Shown piece after piece: positions 8,419 to 14,291 of a stretch of DNA of 18,947 nucleotides. The stretch is from Candidatus Aenigmatarchaeota archaeon (lineage in GTDB: Archaea > Aenigmatarchaeota > Aenigmatarchaeia > GW2011-AR5). The stretch spans positions 1 through 18,947 of the forward strand of contig JACPJX010000053.1 of NCBI GenBank assembly GCA_016187365.1, in the 5' to 3' direction. The notes under the pieces are model-generated. The model had not been told where the DNA came from and made no database searches. It saw only the letters and a list, made by a program, of their open reading frames with translations. How positions within the stretch are numbered: position 1 is the stretch's first letter; every line of letters begins with the position of its first letter. The translations under genes and the position numbers were made by a program.

Positions 8419-10437
8419 CTACATTATCCTTGTGCCGTTCTTCAGCGGCCTGTCGGGAGCGAGAAGCGTCCCGTCCTCCGAAGCGAGCAGCATGCCCTCG
8501 CTCTTCACGCCGCGTATCTCGCGCATCTCCAAATTCCTGACAACGATGACCTGCCTGCCTGCAAGCTCTTCTTTTTTATACAGGTTTCGGATGCCGGCAA
8601 CCAGTTGCCGCTTCTCGCTGCCGAGGTCGACCTCTATCACGTATAATTTGTCGGCATTTGGGTGCTCATTAACACTTAATATAGTGCCTGTGCAGAGCTC
8701 GACTTTCTGGAATTCCTTGTGCGAAATCACGCCGTCCACCATGCTAATCATGTCGCCGCTTTCTTTTATCCCTTTCAGGCGGTCGACTTTCCCGAACAGG
8801 ATGCCGGCCTTCACCTCATGGCCTTCCTTCATCTGGAAATTCCGTATGCCGTCCCATCCGCCCCCGGCGTTCAGCAGGCGGAGCGCCTTTTCCGCGCTCT
8901 GCGGTATGAAAGGCCGCAGCATTATCGTGAGGGAGCGCAGCGCGTTCGCCGATGCATACAGCGTGCGCCTCCTCTCCTCGTCCGATGCCTCCCAGGGCTT
9001 CTTCTCCTGGAAGTATTTGTTCAGCTCTGCGGAGAATGAAAGCGTGCTTTTCAGCGCCTCGCGGAGGTTCACTTTTATTATGCAGCTCTCAATGTCGGAA
9101 ACCGTCCTCGCAAGATGCCACTGCAGTTTTTCCTCGGCTTCGCCGGGCGGCGCATACGGCAATTCACCTCCGTAGTTGTTCTCTATGAAATGCGTCACCC
9201 TGTGGAAAAGGTTGCCGTAGTTCGCTATCAGTTCGTTGTTGATCCTTTCCTCGAACTCCTTCCAGTCGAAGTTGCTGTCTTTCGTCTCGGGAAGTATGCC
9301 CGACAAATAAAACCTCCAGTAGTCCGAAGGGTAGAGCCGGAGCGCCTCGTCGCTGAAGAGCCCTATGCCCTTCGACGTGGAGAATTTCTGCCCCTCCCAG
9401 TTCAGGTACTCGTATCCCTGCACCCTGTGAGGCAGCAGGAAGTTGCCGTGCCCGTCCTTCGTCGTGTCGTTCCTCGCCGCTATCAGGATTGCAGGCCAGA
9501 ATATCGTGTGGAACGGCACGTTGTCCTTGCCGACGAAATGGTATATGTTCGAATCGGTCCAGTACTCCTTCCAGCCCTTTATCTTCCTTTCAAGGAAGGC
9601 CTGCTTCGTTATCGCGATGTACCCGATGGGCGCGTCGAACCACACATAGAAAACAAGATGCTCATATCCCGGGAGCGGCACCTTTATGCCCCATTCGATG
9701 TCGCGCGTGATGCACCTCGGCTTCAGCCCTTCGCTTATCCATCCAAGGGCGAAGTTCTTCGTCGCCGCGGGCCAGTCCTTCGTCCCGAGCCATTCCTCCA
9801 GCTTGTCCTGCAGCATCGAAAGGTTGAGGAACAGATGCTCCTGCTCCCTGAACTCTATGTCGTCCTTCCCGCATACGCTGCACCTGATTGAGCGGAGCTC
9901 CGCAGGGTCAAGGAGCTTGCCGCACTTCTCGCACTGGTCGCCCCTTGCGCCGTCATACCCGCAGTAAGGGCAGGTGCCGAGGACGTACCTGTCAGGCAAA
10001 AAGCGCCTGCATATGTTGCAGTACGGCGTTGTTATCGCGCCTTTCCCGATGAACCCGTTCCCGTATGTCGATAGGAAAAGGTCCTGCGTTATTTCATGGT
10101 TCGTGCTGTGCGACGTCTGCCCGAAGTGGGTAAAATCGAAGTTCCATCTCCTGTATATTTCCTTCTGTATCGCATAATATTTTGACGTGTATTCCTTCAC
10201 CGGCATGCCTTCCATGAGCGCCGATATCTCGGCGGCTGTCCCGTGGTCGTCGGTGCCGCATATGAATATGTTGTCGACGCCGAAAAGGTCAAGGAACCTG
10301 TGGAATATGTCGGCGGGCAGGATGCTGCCTGCCAGATTGCCCAGATGCTTCACGCCGTTCACGTACGGGAGTGCCGCCGTTACCGTCACGCGCTTCCCGA
10401 ACGCATGCCTTATGTCTCTTTCTTCGAAGGGAACCAC
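8419..10437 (-). CDS. metG: Methionyl-tRNA synthetase with fused C-terminal tRNA-binding domain
   Basis: 672 residues; a cytoplasmic class I aminoacyl-tRNA synthetase that charges tRNA-Met. The N-terminal Rossmann core starts VTVTAALPYVNG, with HLGN (31-34) as the HIGH motif and KFSTS (351-355) as the KMSKS motif. The zinc region carries four CxxC pairs (C140/143, C156/159, C169/172, C186/189), as in archaeal MetRS. FYVWFDAPIGYIA lies near 263-275. Residues about 574-672 form an EMAP/Trbp111-type OB-fold tRNA-binding domain (ADKLYVIEVDLG, RGVKSEGMLL), which many archaea encode separately. The start is GTG at 10437; no closer ATG precedes the conserved core. A TATA box centred at 10464 lies 27 bp upstream, so the message is probably leaderless. 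Confidence 0.97.
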   Translation of the reverse strand: MVPFEERDIRHAFGKRVTVTAALPYVNGVKHLGNLAGSILPADIFHRFLDLFGVDNIFICGTDDHGTAAEISALMEGMPVKEYTSKYYAIQKEIYRRWNFDFTHFGQTSHSTNHEITQDLFLSTYGNGFIGKGAITTPYCNICRRFLPDRYVLGTCPYCGYDGARGDQCEKCGKLLDPAELRSIRCSVCGKDDIEFREQEHLFLNLSMLQDKLEEWLGTKDWPAATKNFALGWISEGLKPRCITRDIEWGIKVPLPGYEHLVFYVWFDAPIGYIAITKQAFLERKIKGWKEYWTDSNIYHFVGKDNVPFHTIFWPAILIAARNDTTKDGHGNFLLPHRVQGYEYLNWEGQKFSTSKGIGLFSDEALRLYPSDYWRFYLSGILPETKDSNFDWKEFEERINNELIANYGNLFHRVTHFIENNYGGELPYAPPGEAEEKLQWHLARTVSDIESCIIKVNLREALKSTLSFSAELNKYFQEKKPWEASDEERRRTLYASANALRSLTIMLRPFIPQSAEKALRLLNAGGGWDGIRNFQMKEGHEVKAGILFGKVDRLKGIKESGDMISMVDGVISHKEFQKVELCTGTILSVNEHPNADKLYVIEVDLGSEKRQLVAGIRNLYKKEELAGRQVIVVRNLEMREIRGVKSEGMLLASEDGTLLAPDRPLKNGTRIM

Positions 10438-10460
10438 CTGATAGTATTTGGAAAGAAAGA

Positions 10461-10467
10461 TTATAAA
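10461..10467. promoter_or_regulatory. TATA box midway between metG and the Fic/Doc-like gene
   Basis: TTATAAA at 10461-10467 reads TTTATAA on the other strand. Its centre (10464) is 27 bp from the GTG of metG (10437) and 27 bp from the ATG at 10491. One near-symmetric element could serve both leaderless, divergent genes. No other TATA-like sequence fits either start as well. Confidence 0.6.
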
Positions 10468-10490
10468 TTGCGAAGAAACAAGTATTATAA

Positions 10491-10862
10491 ATGAAAATAG
10501 AATATCCGTCTGTCGATGACATCATAAATGCAAACAAAAAGGCTGTTGAACTGCTAAGGGCTACGAAAGCAGAAAAACATGAGATTCTTGCGCCAAAATA
10601 CAAAATAGAGGAGATTATAGAAAAAGCAAAAGGGTGTGAAGGTAGTATAAAGAAAAAAGCCGCATTTTTATTGGTAGAAATAAACAGGAAACATTTGTTT
10701 GCGAGTGCAAATAAAAGGACATCTTTTCTTGTGTCGGCTGATTTTCTTCTGGCGAATGAAGGAAAAATTCCTTTAAAAAGAAAGGAAGACGTAAAGTTTT
10801 TGATAGAAATACGTGAAGGAAAAAGGGATTTGGAAGAAGTGATAAGGTGGTTGGATGGGTAA
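10491..10862 (+). CDS. Fic/Doc-family (death-on-curing-like) protein with degenerate motif
   Basis: 123 residues, the size of a minimal Doc toxin. Residues 57-92 (KKAAFLLVEIN, HLFASANKRT, FLLANEG) match the Doc core, in which HxFx[D/N][G/A]NKR is the catalytic loop. H68, F70, N74, K75 and R76 are present, but the position that is normally Asp/Asn is Ser72. Doc proteins phosphorylate EF-Tu and other Fic proteins transfer AMP; whether this one is active is uncertain. The gene is AT-rich compared with metG and trpS, suggesting acquisition. Its stop overlaps the start of a 31-residue ORF by 8 nt. No Phd-type antitoxin lies upstream. Leaderless by TATA spacing. Confidence 0.75.
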   Translation: MKIEYPSVDDIINANKKAVELLRATKAEKHEILAPKYKIEEIIEKAKGCEGSIKKKAAFLLVEINRKHLFASANKRTSFLVSADFLLANEGKIPLKRKEDVKFLIEIREGKRDLEEVIRWLDG

Positions 10863-10950
10863 ATTTTCGTGGGAAAAGGCTACTGAGGAAGTTATAAGAA
10901 AAAACAAGGAATTTCTTCTGGCACTGGGCAAGAAGGAAAAAGAGAGATAA
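10855..10950 (+). CDS. 31-residue overlapping ORF, possible small partner of the Fic/Doc-like protein
   Basis: The ATG sits inside the end of the Doc-like gene (overlap ATGGGTAA), a typical translational-coupling arrangement. The product is short, charged and probably helical (MGKFSWEKAT...FLLALGKKEKER) and ends at TAA 10948-10950. Position and size suggest a small antitoxin or accessory peptide, but I recognise no family and the assignment rests on context alone. It shares the AT-rich base use of the gene before it. Confidence 0.45.
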   Translation: MGKFSWEKATEEVIRKNKEFLLALGKKEKER

Positions 10951-10984
10951 TTTGCATTTTAAAGGATAGAGGTTTCTTATTATT

Positions 10985-11155
10985 ATGGAAAGAAGCATTG
11001 AAGAACTGGAAAGGGAAAGGGAAAGGTGGCTGCGTCATATGAAGGAATATACCATCAGCGGCGTTTACTCGGGGCCGGAGTTTTTCGTGAATTTGTACAG
11101 AAGTGCCGATCGGGAACTCGAAGAAATGAGGCGCCAGCAGGCTACTCGATCATGA
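10985..11155 (+). CDS. 56-residue hypothetical protein
   Basis: ATG at 10985, stop TGA at 11153-11155. The product begins with an Arg/Glu-rich helix (MERSIEELEREREWRW-like, with a run of alternating E and R) and contains YTISGVYSGPEFF, then a second charged helix. A TATA-like TTTTAAAG at 10956-10963 lies about 25 bp upstream, fitting a leaderless gene. Its last 14 nt overlap the 3' end of trpS tail to tail. No family is recognised. The plausible composition and promoter spacing favour a real gene over a chance ORF. Confidence 0.45.
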   Translation: MERSIEELERERERWLRHMKEYTISGVYSGPEFFVNLYRSADRELEEMRRQQATRS

Positions 11156-12221
11156 ACTTCTCCATCTTCGATTTAGCCTTCTCGCGCTCTTTCTGGTGGC
11201 TGCGCAGGAAGTCTGTGATTTTCTCCGCAGCATAGTTCTTCAGTTCGCCCGACGTCATCTCGCCTGACCTGAATTTCTGTTCTATCTCGGCGAGCTTCCT
11301 GTCATCCTGCTCGAACATGAAGCGGAGGTACTGGAACGCGACGTCGACGTCCGGGTTGCCTCCGCTCTTCCTGTGCTCAGCCAGGGATGCGCCGCCTCCG
11401 GAGAACGCCGACATGAGTTTCTTCCTGGCCGCCTCCGGCGTGTCCGTGAGGTATATGCACGTCTCCGGCTTGCTGCCCGACATCTTCCCGCCCTGCAGGC
11501 CGGGCATGAACTTGTGGTACGTGGATGACGGCTTAACCATGCTGAGTTTGTCCGCTATGTCCCTGACAAGCCTCATGTAGGGGTCCTGATCTATGCCTAT
11601 CGGCACCACCGTCTCCGCGAAGCCGTTGAGCTGCGGGAAAAGTATGTGCGCCGACTGGACGATGCTGTAGAATATCTGGCCGGGATTCGTGTCGTTCGTG
11701 AAGCCGAATATGGACTTCACTGTTGAGAACGTCGCCTTCGTCGAAATCTTCACGGCCAGGTCGTATATGCGGAGCGTCTTCGTCGAGATGAATATCTTCG
11801 TGAGTTTCGGCTCGAAGCCTAATGCTACCAGATCAGGTATGACGCTGTTCACCGCGTTCTCCGTCGCTTTTTCGACGCTTTCAGCCTTGTGGAAGACGTA
11901 CGTCTCGTCATTGCTTATCGGTATGAAGACATGCGCCCCGCATTTCTGGAAATACAGTGCCTGGTCTATGAACAGCTTGTTGCCGAGGTGGAGCGGCCCG
12001 GACGGGTTGACGCCTGTCAGCACCGCGAATTTCTGCCTGTTTTTTATCGCGTCAAATATGCGCTGGAAGTCGCGCTGGCCGAACACAAGGCCCCTCCTGT
12101 ACATCGCCGGCGCCTCCGGCAGTTTCTTCAGGTAGGCATCCATAGGGTCTATGCCGAACTCCTTCGCCGCCTTCCCGTAGTCCACTTCGCCCTGCACTTC
12201 CGAGACGCTTATCTTTGGCAT
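11142..12221 (-). CDS. trpS: Tryptophanyl-tRNA synthetase, archaeal type
   Basis: 359 residues from the ATG at 12221; a cytoplasmic class I synthetase that charges tRNA-Trp. HLGN (78-81) is the HIGH motif and KMSGS (246-250) the KMSKS loop. GIDQDPYMRLVRD (209-221) is a hallmark of archaeal/eukaryotic TrpRS, and FTGVNPSGP-like AVLTGVNPSGP precedes HLGN. The frame stays open upstream to a TTG at 12284, but those 21 codons lie partly in a small mobile element and are not conserved synthetase sequence. The ATG at 12221 has a TATTTATTA box 27 bp upstream, so it is the better start. The gene ends tail to tail with the 56-residue ORF. Confidence 0.96.
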   Translation of the reverse strand: MPKISVSEVQGEVDYGKAAKEFGIDPMDAYLKKLPEAPAMYRRGLVFGQRDFQRIFDAIKNRQKFAVLTGVNPSGPLHLGNKLFIDQALYFQKCGAHVFIPISNDETYVFHKAESVEKATENAVNSVIPDLVALGFEPKLTKIFISTKTLRIYDLAVKISTKATFSTVKSIFGFTNDTNPGQIFYSIVQSAHILFPQLNGFAETVVPIGIDQDPYMRLVRDIADKLSMVKPSSTYHKFMPGLQGGKMSGSKPETCIYLTDTPEAARKKLMSAFSGGGASLAEHRKSGGNPDVDVAFQYLRFMFEQDDRKLAEIEQKFRSGEMTSGELKNYAAEKITDFLRSHQKEREKAKSKMEKFMIE

Positions 12222-12245
12222 GAGAATATTTTTGCCGCGGATTAT

Positions 12246-12254
12246 TAATAAATA
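12246..12254 (-). promoter_or_regulatory. TATA-like box for trpS
   Basis: The minus strand reads TATTTATTA centred near 12250, about 27-29 bp before the ATG at 12221. It sits just inside the left copy of the 9-bp direct repeat that flanks the foldback element, so the insertion left the promoter intact. Confidence 0.55.
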
Positions 12255-12263
12255 TGCAGGCTT

Positions 12264-12272
12264 CCGGCTCAC
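12264..12272. repeat. Target-site duplication, left copy (CCGGCTCAC)
   Basis: CCGGCTCAC at 12264-12272 is repeated exactly at 12403-12411, abutting the two ends of the 130-bp foldback element. This is the expected footprint of a transposition event with a 9-bp staggered cut. Confidence 0.85.
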
Positions 12273-12402
12273 GATTGTATCCAATTCTCGTATGACGATG
12301 GCGGACGTGAGGGGTATTGTGTTCTCACAATACCCCTAGCTGCGGTATACGCGAGACGCGTATACCGCTACGTCCGCCATCATACTTATTTTGGATACAA
12401 TC
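12273..12402. mobile_element. 130-bp MITE-like foldback element with T-shaped secondary structure
   Basis: Terminal inverted repeats are GATTGTATCC (12273-12282) and GGATACAATC (12393-12402). After a 7x7 internal loop, GTATGACGATGGCGGACGT (12290-12308) pairs with ACGTCCGCCATCATAC (12370-12385) with a 3-nt bulge. Two perfect 12-bp hairpins fill the top: AGGGGTATTGTG/CACAATACCCCT (12310-12337, loop TTCT) and GCGGTATACGCG/CGCGTATACCGC (12342-12368, loop AGA). About 100 of 130 bases can pair. It encodes no protein, so it would need a transposase supplied in trans. A 9-bp direct repeat flanks it exactly. IS1, IS4 and IS256 families make duplications near this length, but the parent family is not identifiable from this copy. 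Confidence 0.85.
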
Positions 12403-12411
12403 CCGGCTCAC
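12403..12411. repeat. Target-site duplication, right copy (CCGGCTCAC)
   Basis: Exact copy of 12264-12272. It contains the TGA stop (12408-12410) of the upstream FG-GAP-like gene, so the insertion kept the stop in place and did not alter that protein. Confidence 0.85.
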
Positions 12412-13223
12412 CGGCTGTCAACGGCTATCTTCATGTCGGCAAGGACAAATCTTCCGCCCTCAATTTCATAGACTCTCACAAGATGTCTTTGGTAATCAGG
12501 GGTGCCGTTATCGCCGTAAAGAACCTCTCTTTCTACCACTTCCATTTCGCCGTCTTCGTCTATGTCCGTGTAGTCGGCATCTGAAAAATTCCTCACCAGA
12601 GAAAGGCGCCCGCGGGACCACCTGTATATGCCGAGGGTTTTGATGGGGACCTTCAGCCCGCTCGTATGGCCGGCGAAAAGTTCCTGACTCCCGTCGCCGT
12701 CGATATCATCGGCAAAAAGCGTGTCGCATGAAAAGTTCCATACGCCTTCGTCATCGGTTGTAGTGTACATCATTCTCAGTGCGCCGCGGATATACGAATA
12801 AACTGCCATCTGGCCTTCGTCTGCTGGGTCGTCGCCCCACGCCCTTTCATATCCGCCCTGCGTGAAGAACCTCATTCCCTTTGTTTTTTTTGGCTCCCCT
12901 GCAGCATTGTCATAAAACTCTACGAAGCCTCTTTCGTCGCCTCTCATGGAAGTTTCGGCAACGATGTAGTCTTCCTGTCCGTCGCCGTCCATGTCGCAGG
13001 CAATCCCCTTGTCAACCCACACGTTCCTTGCCCTTGCCCTCGAGTTCGGGGGGAATATCCTGTCGAGGTCTTCCTGCGTCACTTCCCTGAAAGTTTCCGC
13101 GCTCTGGCGGGAGAAATAGTTCCTTAATGCATCATATCCCGTCCTCGCGTAATCATGCCGGCCGGCAAAATATGCAATGGCCAGGGCAGCGCCTGCTGCC
13201 GCCAGCAGGGGCCATCTTTTCAT
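12408..13223 (-). CDS. Membrane-anchored or secreted protein with three Ca-binding DxDxDG loops (FG-GAP/VCBS-like)
   Basis: 271 residues. An N-terminal hydrophobic segment (about residues 5-20, after MKRW) acts as a signal or membrane anchor. The exported part carries three acidic calcium-type loops, each followed by a beta strand: DMDGDGQEDYIV (77-88), DDIDGDGSQELF (172-183) and DIDEDGEMEVVE (220-231). This is the pattern of FG-GAP/VCBS or dockerin-like beta-propeller blades. The few repeats and short length suggest a partial propeller or a small binding protein. The function is unknown. The stop codon lies inside the duplicated target site of the adjacent foldback element. It is on the same strand as pyrB and trpS but separated from both by mobile-element-like sequence. 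Confidence 0.8.
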   Translation of the reverse strand: MKRWPLLAAAGAALAIAYFAGRHDYARTGYDALRNYFSRQSAETFREVTQEDLDRIFPPNSRARARNVWVDKGIACDMDGDGQEDYIVAETSMRGDERGFVEFYDNAAGEPKKTKGMRFFTQGGYERAWGDDPADEGQMAVYSYIRGALRMMYTTTDDEGVWNFSCDTLFADDIDGDGSQELFAGHTSGLKVPIKTLGIYRWSRGRLSLVRNFSDADYTDIDEDGEMEVVEREVLYGDNGTPDYQRHLVRVYEIEGGRFVLADMKIAVDSR

Positions 13224-13261
13224 TGATGTATATTACCCGAAGTGCTCTTAATCTTTCTCAT

Positions 13262-13272
13262 TAAGTGGTAAT
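13262..13272. repeat. 11-bp direct repeat, left copy (TAAGTGGTAAT)
   Basis: Identical to 13387-13397. The pair brackets the hairpin-rich segment 13273-13386. Confidence 0.75.
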
Positions 13273-13386
13273 CACATCTTCTTTGTATACCCCACGGTTA
13301 AAGCCGTGGGTTTGTGAGAAGATGGGATCCCGAAGGCGTCCCTAGTACATGCCGCCTAAAGGCGGCAGTTTTGGACGCCTTCAAGA
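13273..13386. mobile_element. Hairpin-rich 114-bp insertion-like element, IS200/IS605-end-like
   Basis: Two compound hairpins lie side by side. The first has an outer stem CATCTTCT (13275-13282) / AGAAGATG (13317-13324) enclosing CCCACGG-TTAAAG-CCGTGGG (13291-13310). The second has an outer stem GAAGGCGTCC (13332-13341) / GGACGCCTTC (13373-13382) enclosing GCCGCC-TAAA-GGCGGC (13351-13366). It encodes no protein. Short palindromes of this kind, with a small loop near the ends, are typical of IS200/IS605 ends and their deletion derivatives. Those elements do not normally duplicate target sites, so the flanking 11-bp direct repeat is unexplained. It separates the truncated 3' end of pyrB from the next gene. 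Confidence 0.6.
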
Positions 13387-14172
13387 TAAGTGGTAATTTT
13401 CTGGTGGCGCCCTCATGGATTCGGCGTCAAGAACGTAGAGATTCTTCAACTCCTCGTATTCCTCCAGACTTCCGAACCTTTCCTTCTGGACTCTCGTCAT
13501 GTATATGACATCAGCCCGTGGAAGGGATTCGCCGATGTCGTCAAATTCCTCGAATCTCATGCCAGCTTCCGTCATGCATCTTTTGTATTCCTCAGGAAGG
13601 CGCAGTTTTTCAGGGGAAACCAGGAAGACCATAGGGTTTTTGTATATTGAAAGCAGCCTGATGAGGGAATGCACCGTCCTGCCGTTCAGCAGGTCGCCGG
13701 CAAGCGCCACACCCAGGCCGTCGACGCGGCCCTTTTCTTTTTTTATCGTGTAGAGGTCTAGAAGCGCCTGCGTGGGATGCTCGCCTGTGCCGTCGCCGGC
13801 GTTGATTACAGTGACAGGAGAGACGGAGGCCGCCCTTCCGGCCGCCCCCCGCTCGTGGTGCCTCAATACTATGACATCGGCGTAGCCGCCGACTATTTTT
13901 ATCGTGTCCTCCAGCGTTTCCCCTTTTGCAGCCGACGAGAACTGGGCTGCGTTCTCCGTGGATATGACTTTGCCGCCCAGCCTCAGCATCGCGGACTCGA
14001 AGGAAAGCCTCGTCCTCGTGCTCGGCTCGTAGAAAAGGGTCGCCATTATTCTTCCGCGGGCGGAAGAAAGGGGTGCATTGCTCCGCAGGGATGATTCCAT
14101 CAGATCCGCGTCGTCAAAAAGATTGTCTAGAAAATTCCTGTCAAACTGGCCTGTGCTTATGATATGGCGCAT
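13381..14172 (-). CDS. pyrB: Aspartate carbamoyltransferase catalytic chain, C-terminally truncated
   Basis: Catalyses carbamoyl phosphate plus aspartate to carbamoyl-aspartate in pyrimidine synthesis. From the ATG at 14172 (TATA box 27 bp upstream) it has 263 residues; the family usually has about 300-310. Present: the carbamoyl-phosphate loop STRTR (51-55) after FYEP, the 80s loop with S80 and K83, HPTQ (132-135), GRTVHSL (164-170) and the aspartate-binding TRVQKERF (226-233). Missing: the HPLPR loop and the final helices that follow in other ATCases. The conserved sequence ends at about ...MRAPPEN, and the last residues come from the 11-bp direct repeat and the hairpin element. The protein is probably inactive or impaired, so this may be a pseudogene. 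No PyrI regulatory gene is in the window. Confidence 0.9.
   Translation of the reverse strand: MRHIISTGQFDRNFLDNLFDDADLMESSLRSNAPLSSARGRIMATLFYEPSTRTRLSFESAMLRLGGKVISTENAAQFSSAAKGETLEDTIKIVGGYADVIVLRHHERGAAGRAASVSPVTVINAGDGTGEHPTQALLDLYTIKKEKGRVDGLGVALAGDLLNGRTVHSLIRLLSIYKNPMVFLVSPEKLRLPEEYKRCMTEAGMRFEEFDDIGESLPRADVIYMTRVQKERFGSLEEYEELKNLYVLDAESMRAPPENYHLS
13387..13397. repeat. 11-bp direct repeat, right copy (TAAGTGGTAAT), inside the 3' end of pyrB
   Basis: Exact copy of 13262-13272. On the minus strand it encodes part of the last residues of pyrB (NYHL). It marks the junction where the conserved protein sequence ends. Confidence 0.75.
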
Positions 14173-14194
14173 CAAAAATAATAGTTGCACTGGA

Positions 14195-14205
14195 AAGTAT
14201 AAATA
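14195..14205 (-). promoter_or_regulatory. TATA-like box for pyrB
   Basis: The minus strand reads TTATTTATAC centred about 27-28 bp before the ATG at 14172, supporting that start over an upstream GTG at 14190. Confidence 0.55.
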
Positions 14206-14264
14206 ATCAAAGATGTTTATACCTCCGGCATCTGGAATAGAGGCTTCTGCAGATAGGCAAACGA

Positions 14265-14270
14265 TTTATA
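14265..14270 (+). promoter_or_regulatory. TATA-like box for the aminotransferase gene
   Basis: GATTTATACC, with TTTATA at 14265-14270, lies 25-27 bp before the ATG at 14292, again the leaderless arrangement. Confidence 0.55.
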
Positions 14271-14291
14271 CCGCCGGAAAAGAATAAAATT

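Noticed and set aside
8264..9175. 303-codon plus-strand ORF across the 3' end of metG
   Set aside because: Antisense of the well-supported MetRS tRNA-binding domain; Ser/Arg/Phe-rich composition typical of a shadow frame.
9115..9891. 258-codon plus-strand ORF inside metG
   Set aside because: Antisense to conserved MetRS zinc and KMSKS regions; no family features.
12273..12402. A tRNA gene, suggested by the branched fold
   Set aside because: The arms are 12-bp perfect hairpins with 3-4 nt loops, there are no T-loop or anticodon-loop consensus bases, and a target-site duplication flanks the structure.
13224..13380. The missing pyrB C-terminus in another frame after a frameshift
   Set aside because: No frame of the minus strand here encodes HPLPR or the following conserved residues; the stretch is hairpin element plus the short leader of the next gene.
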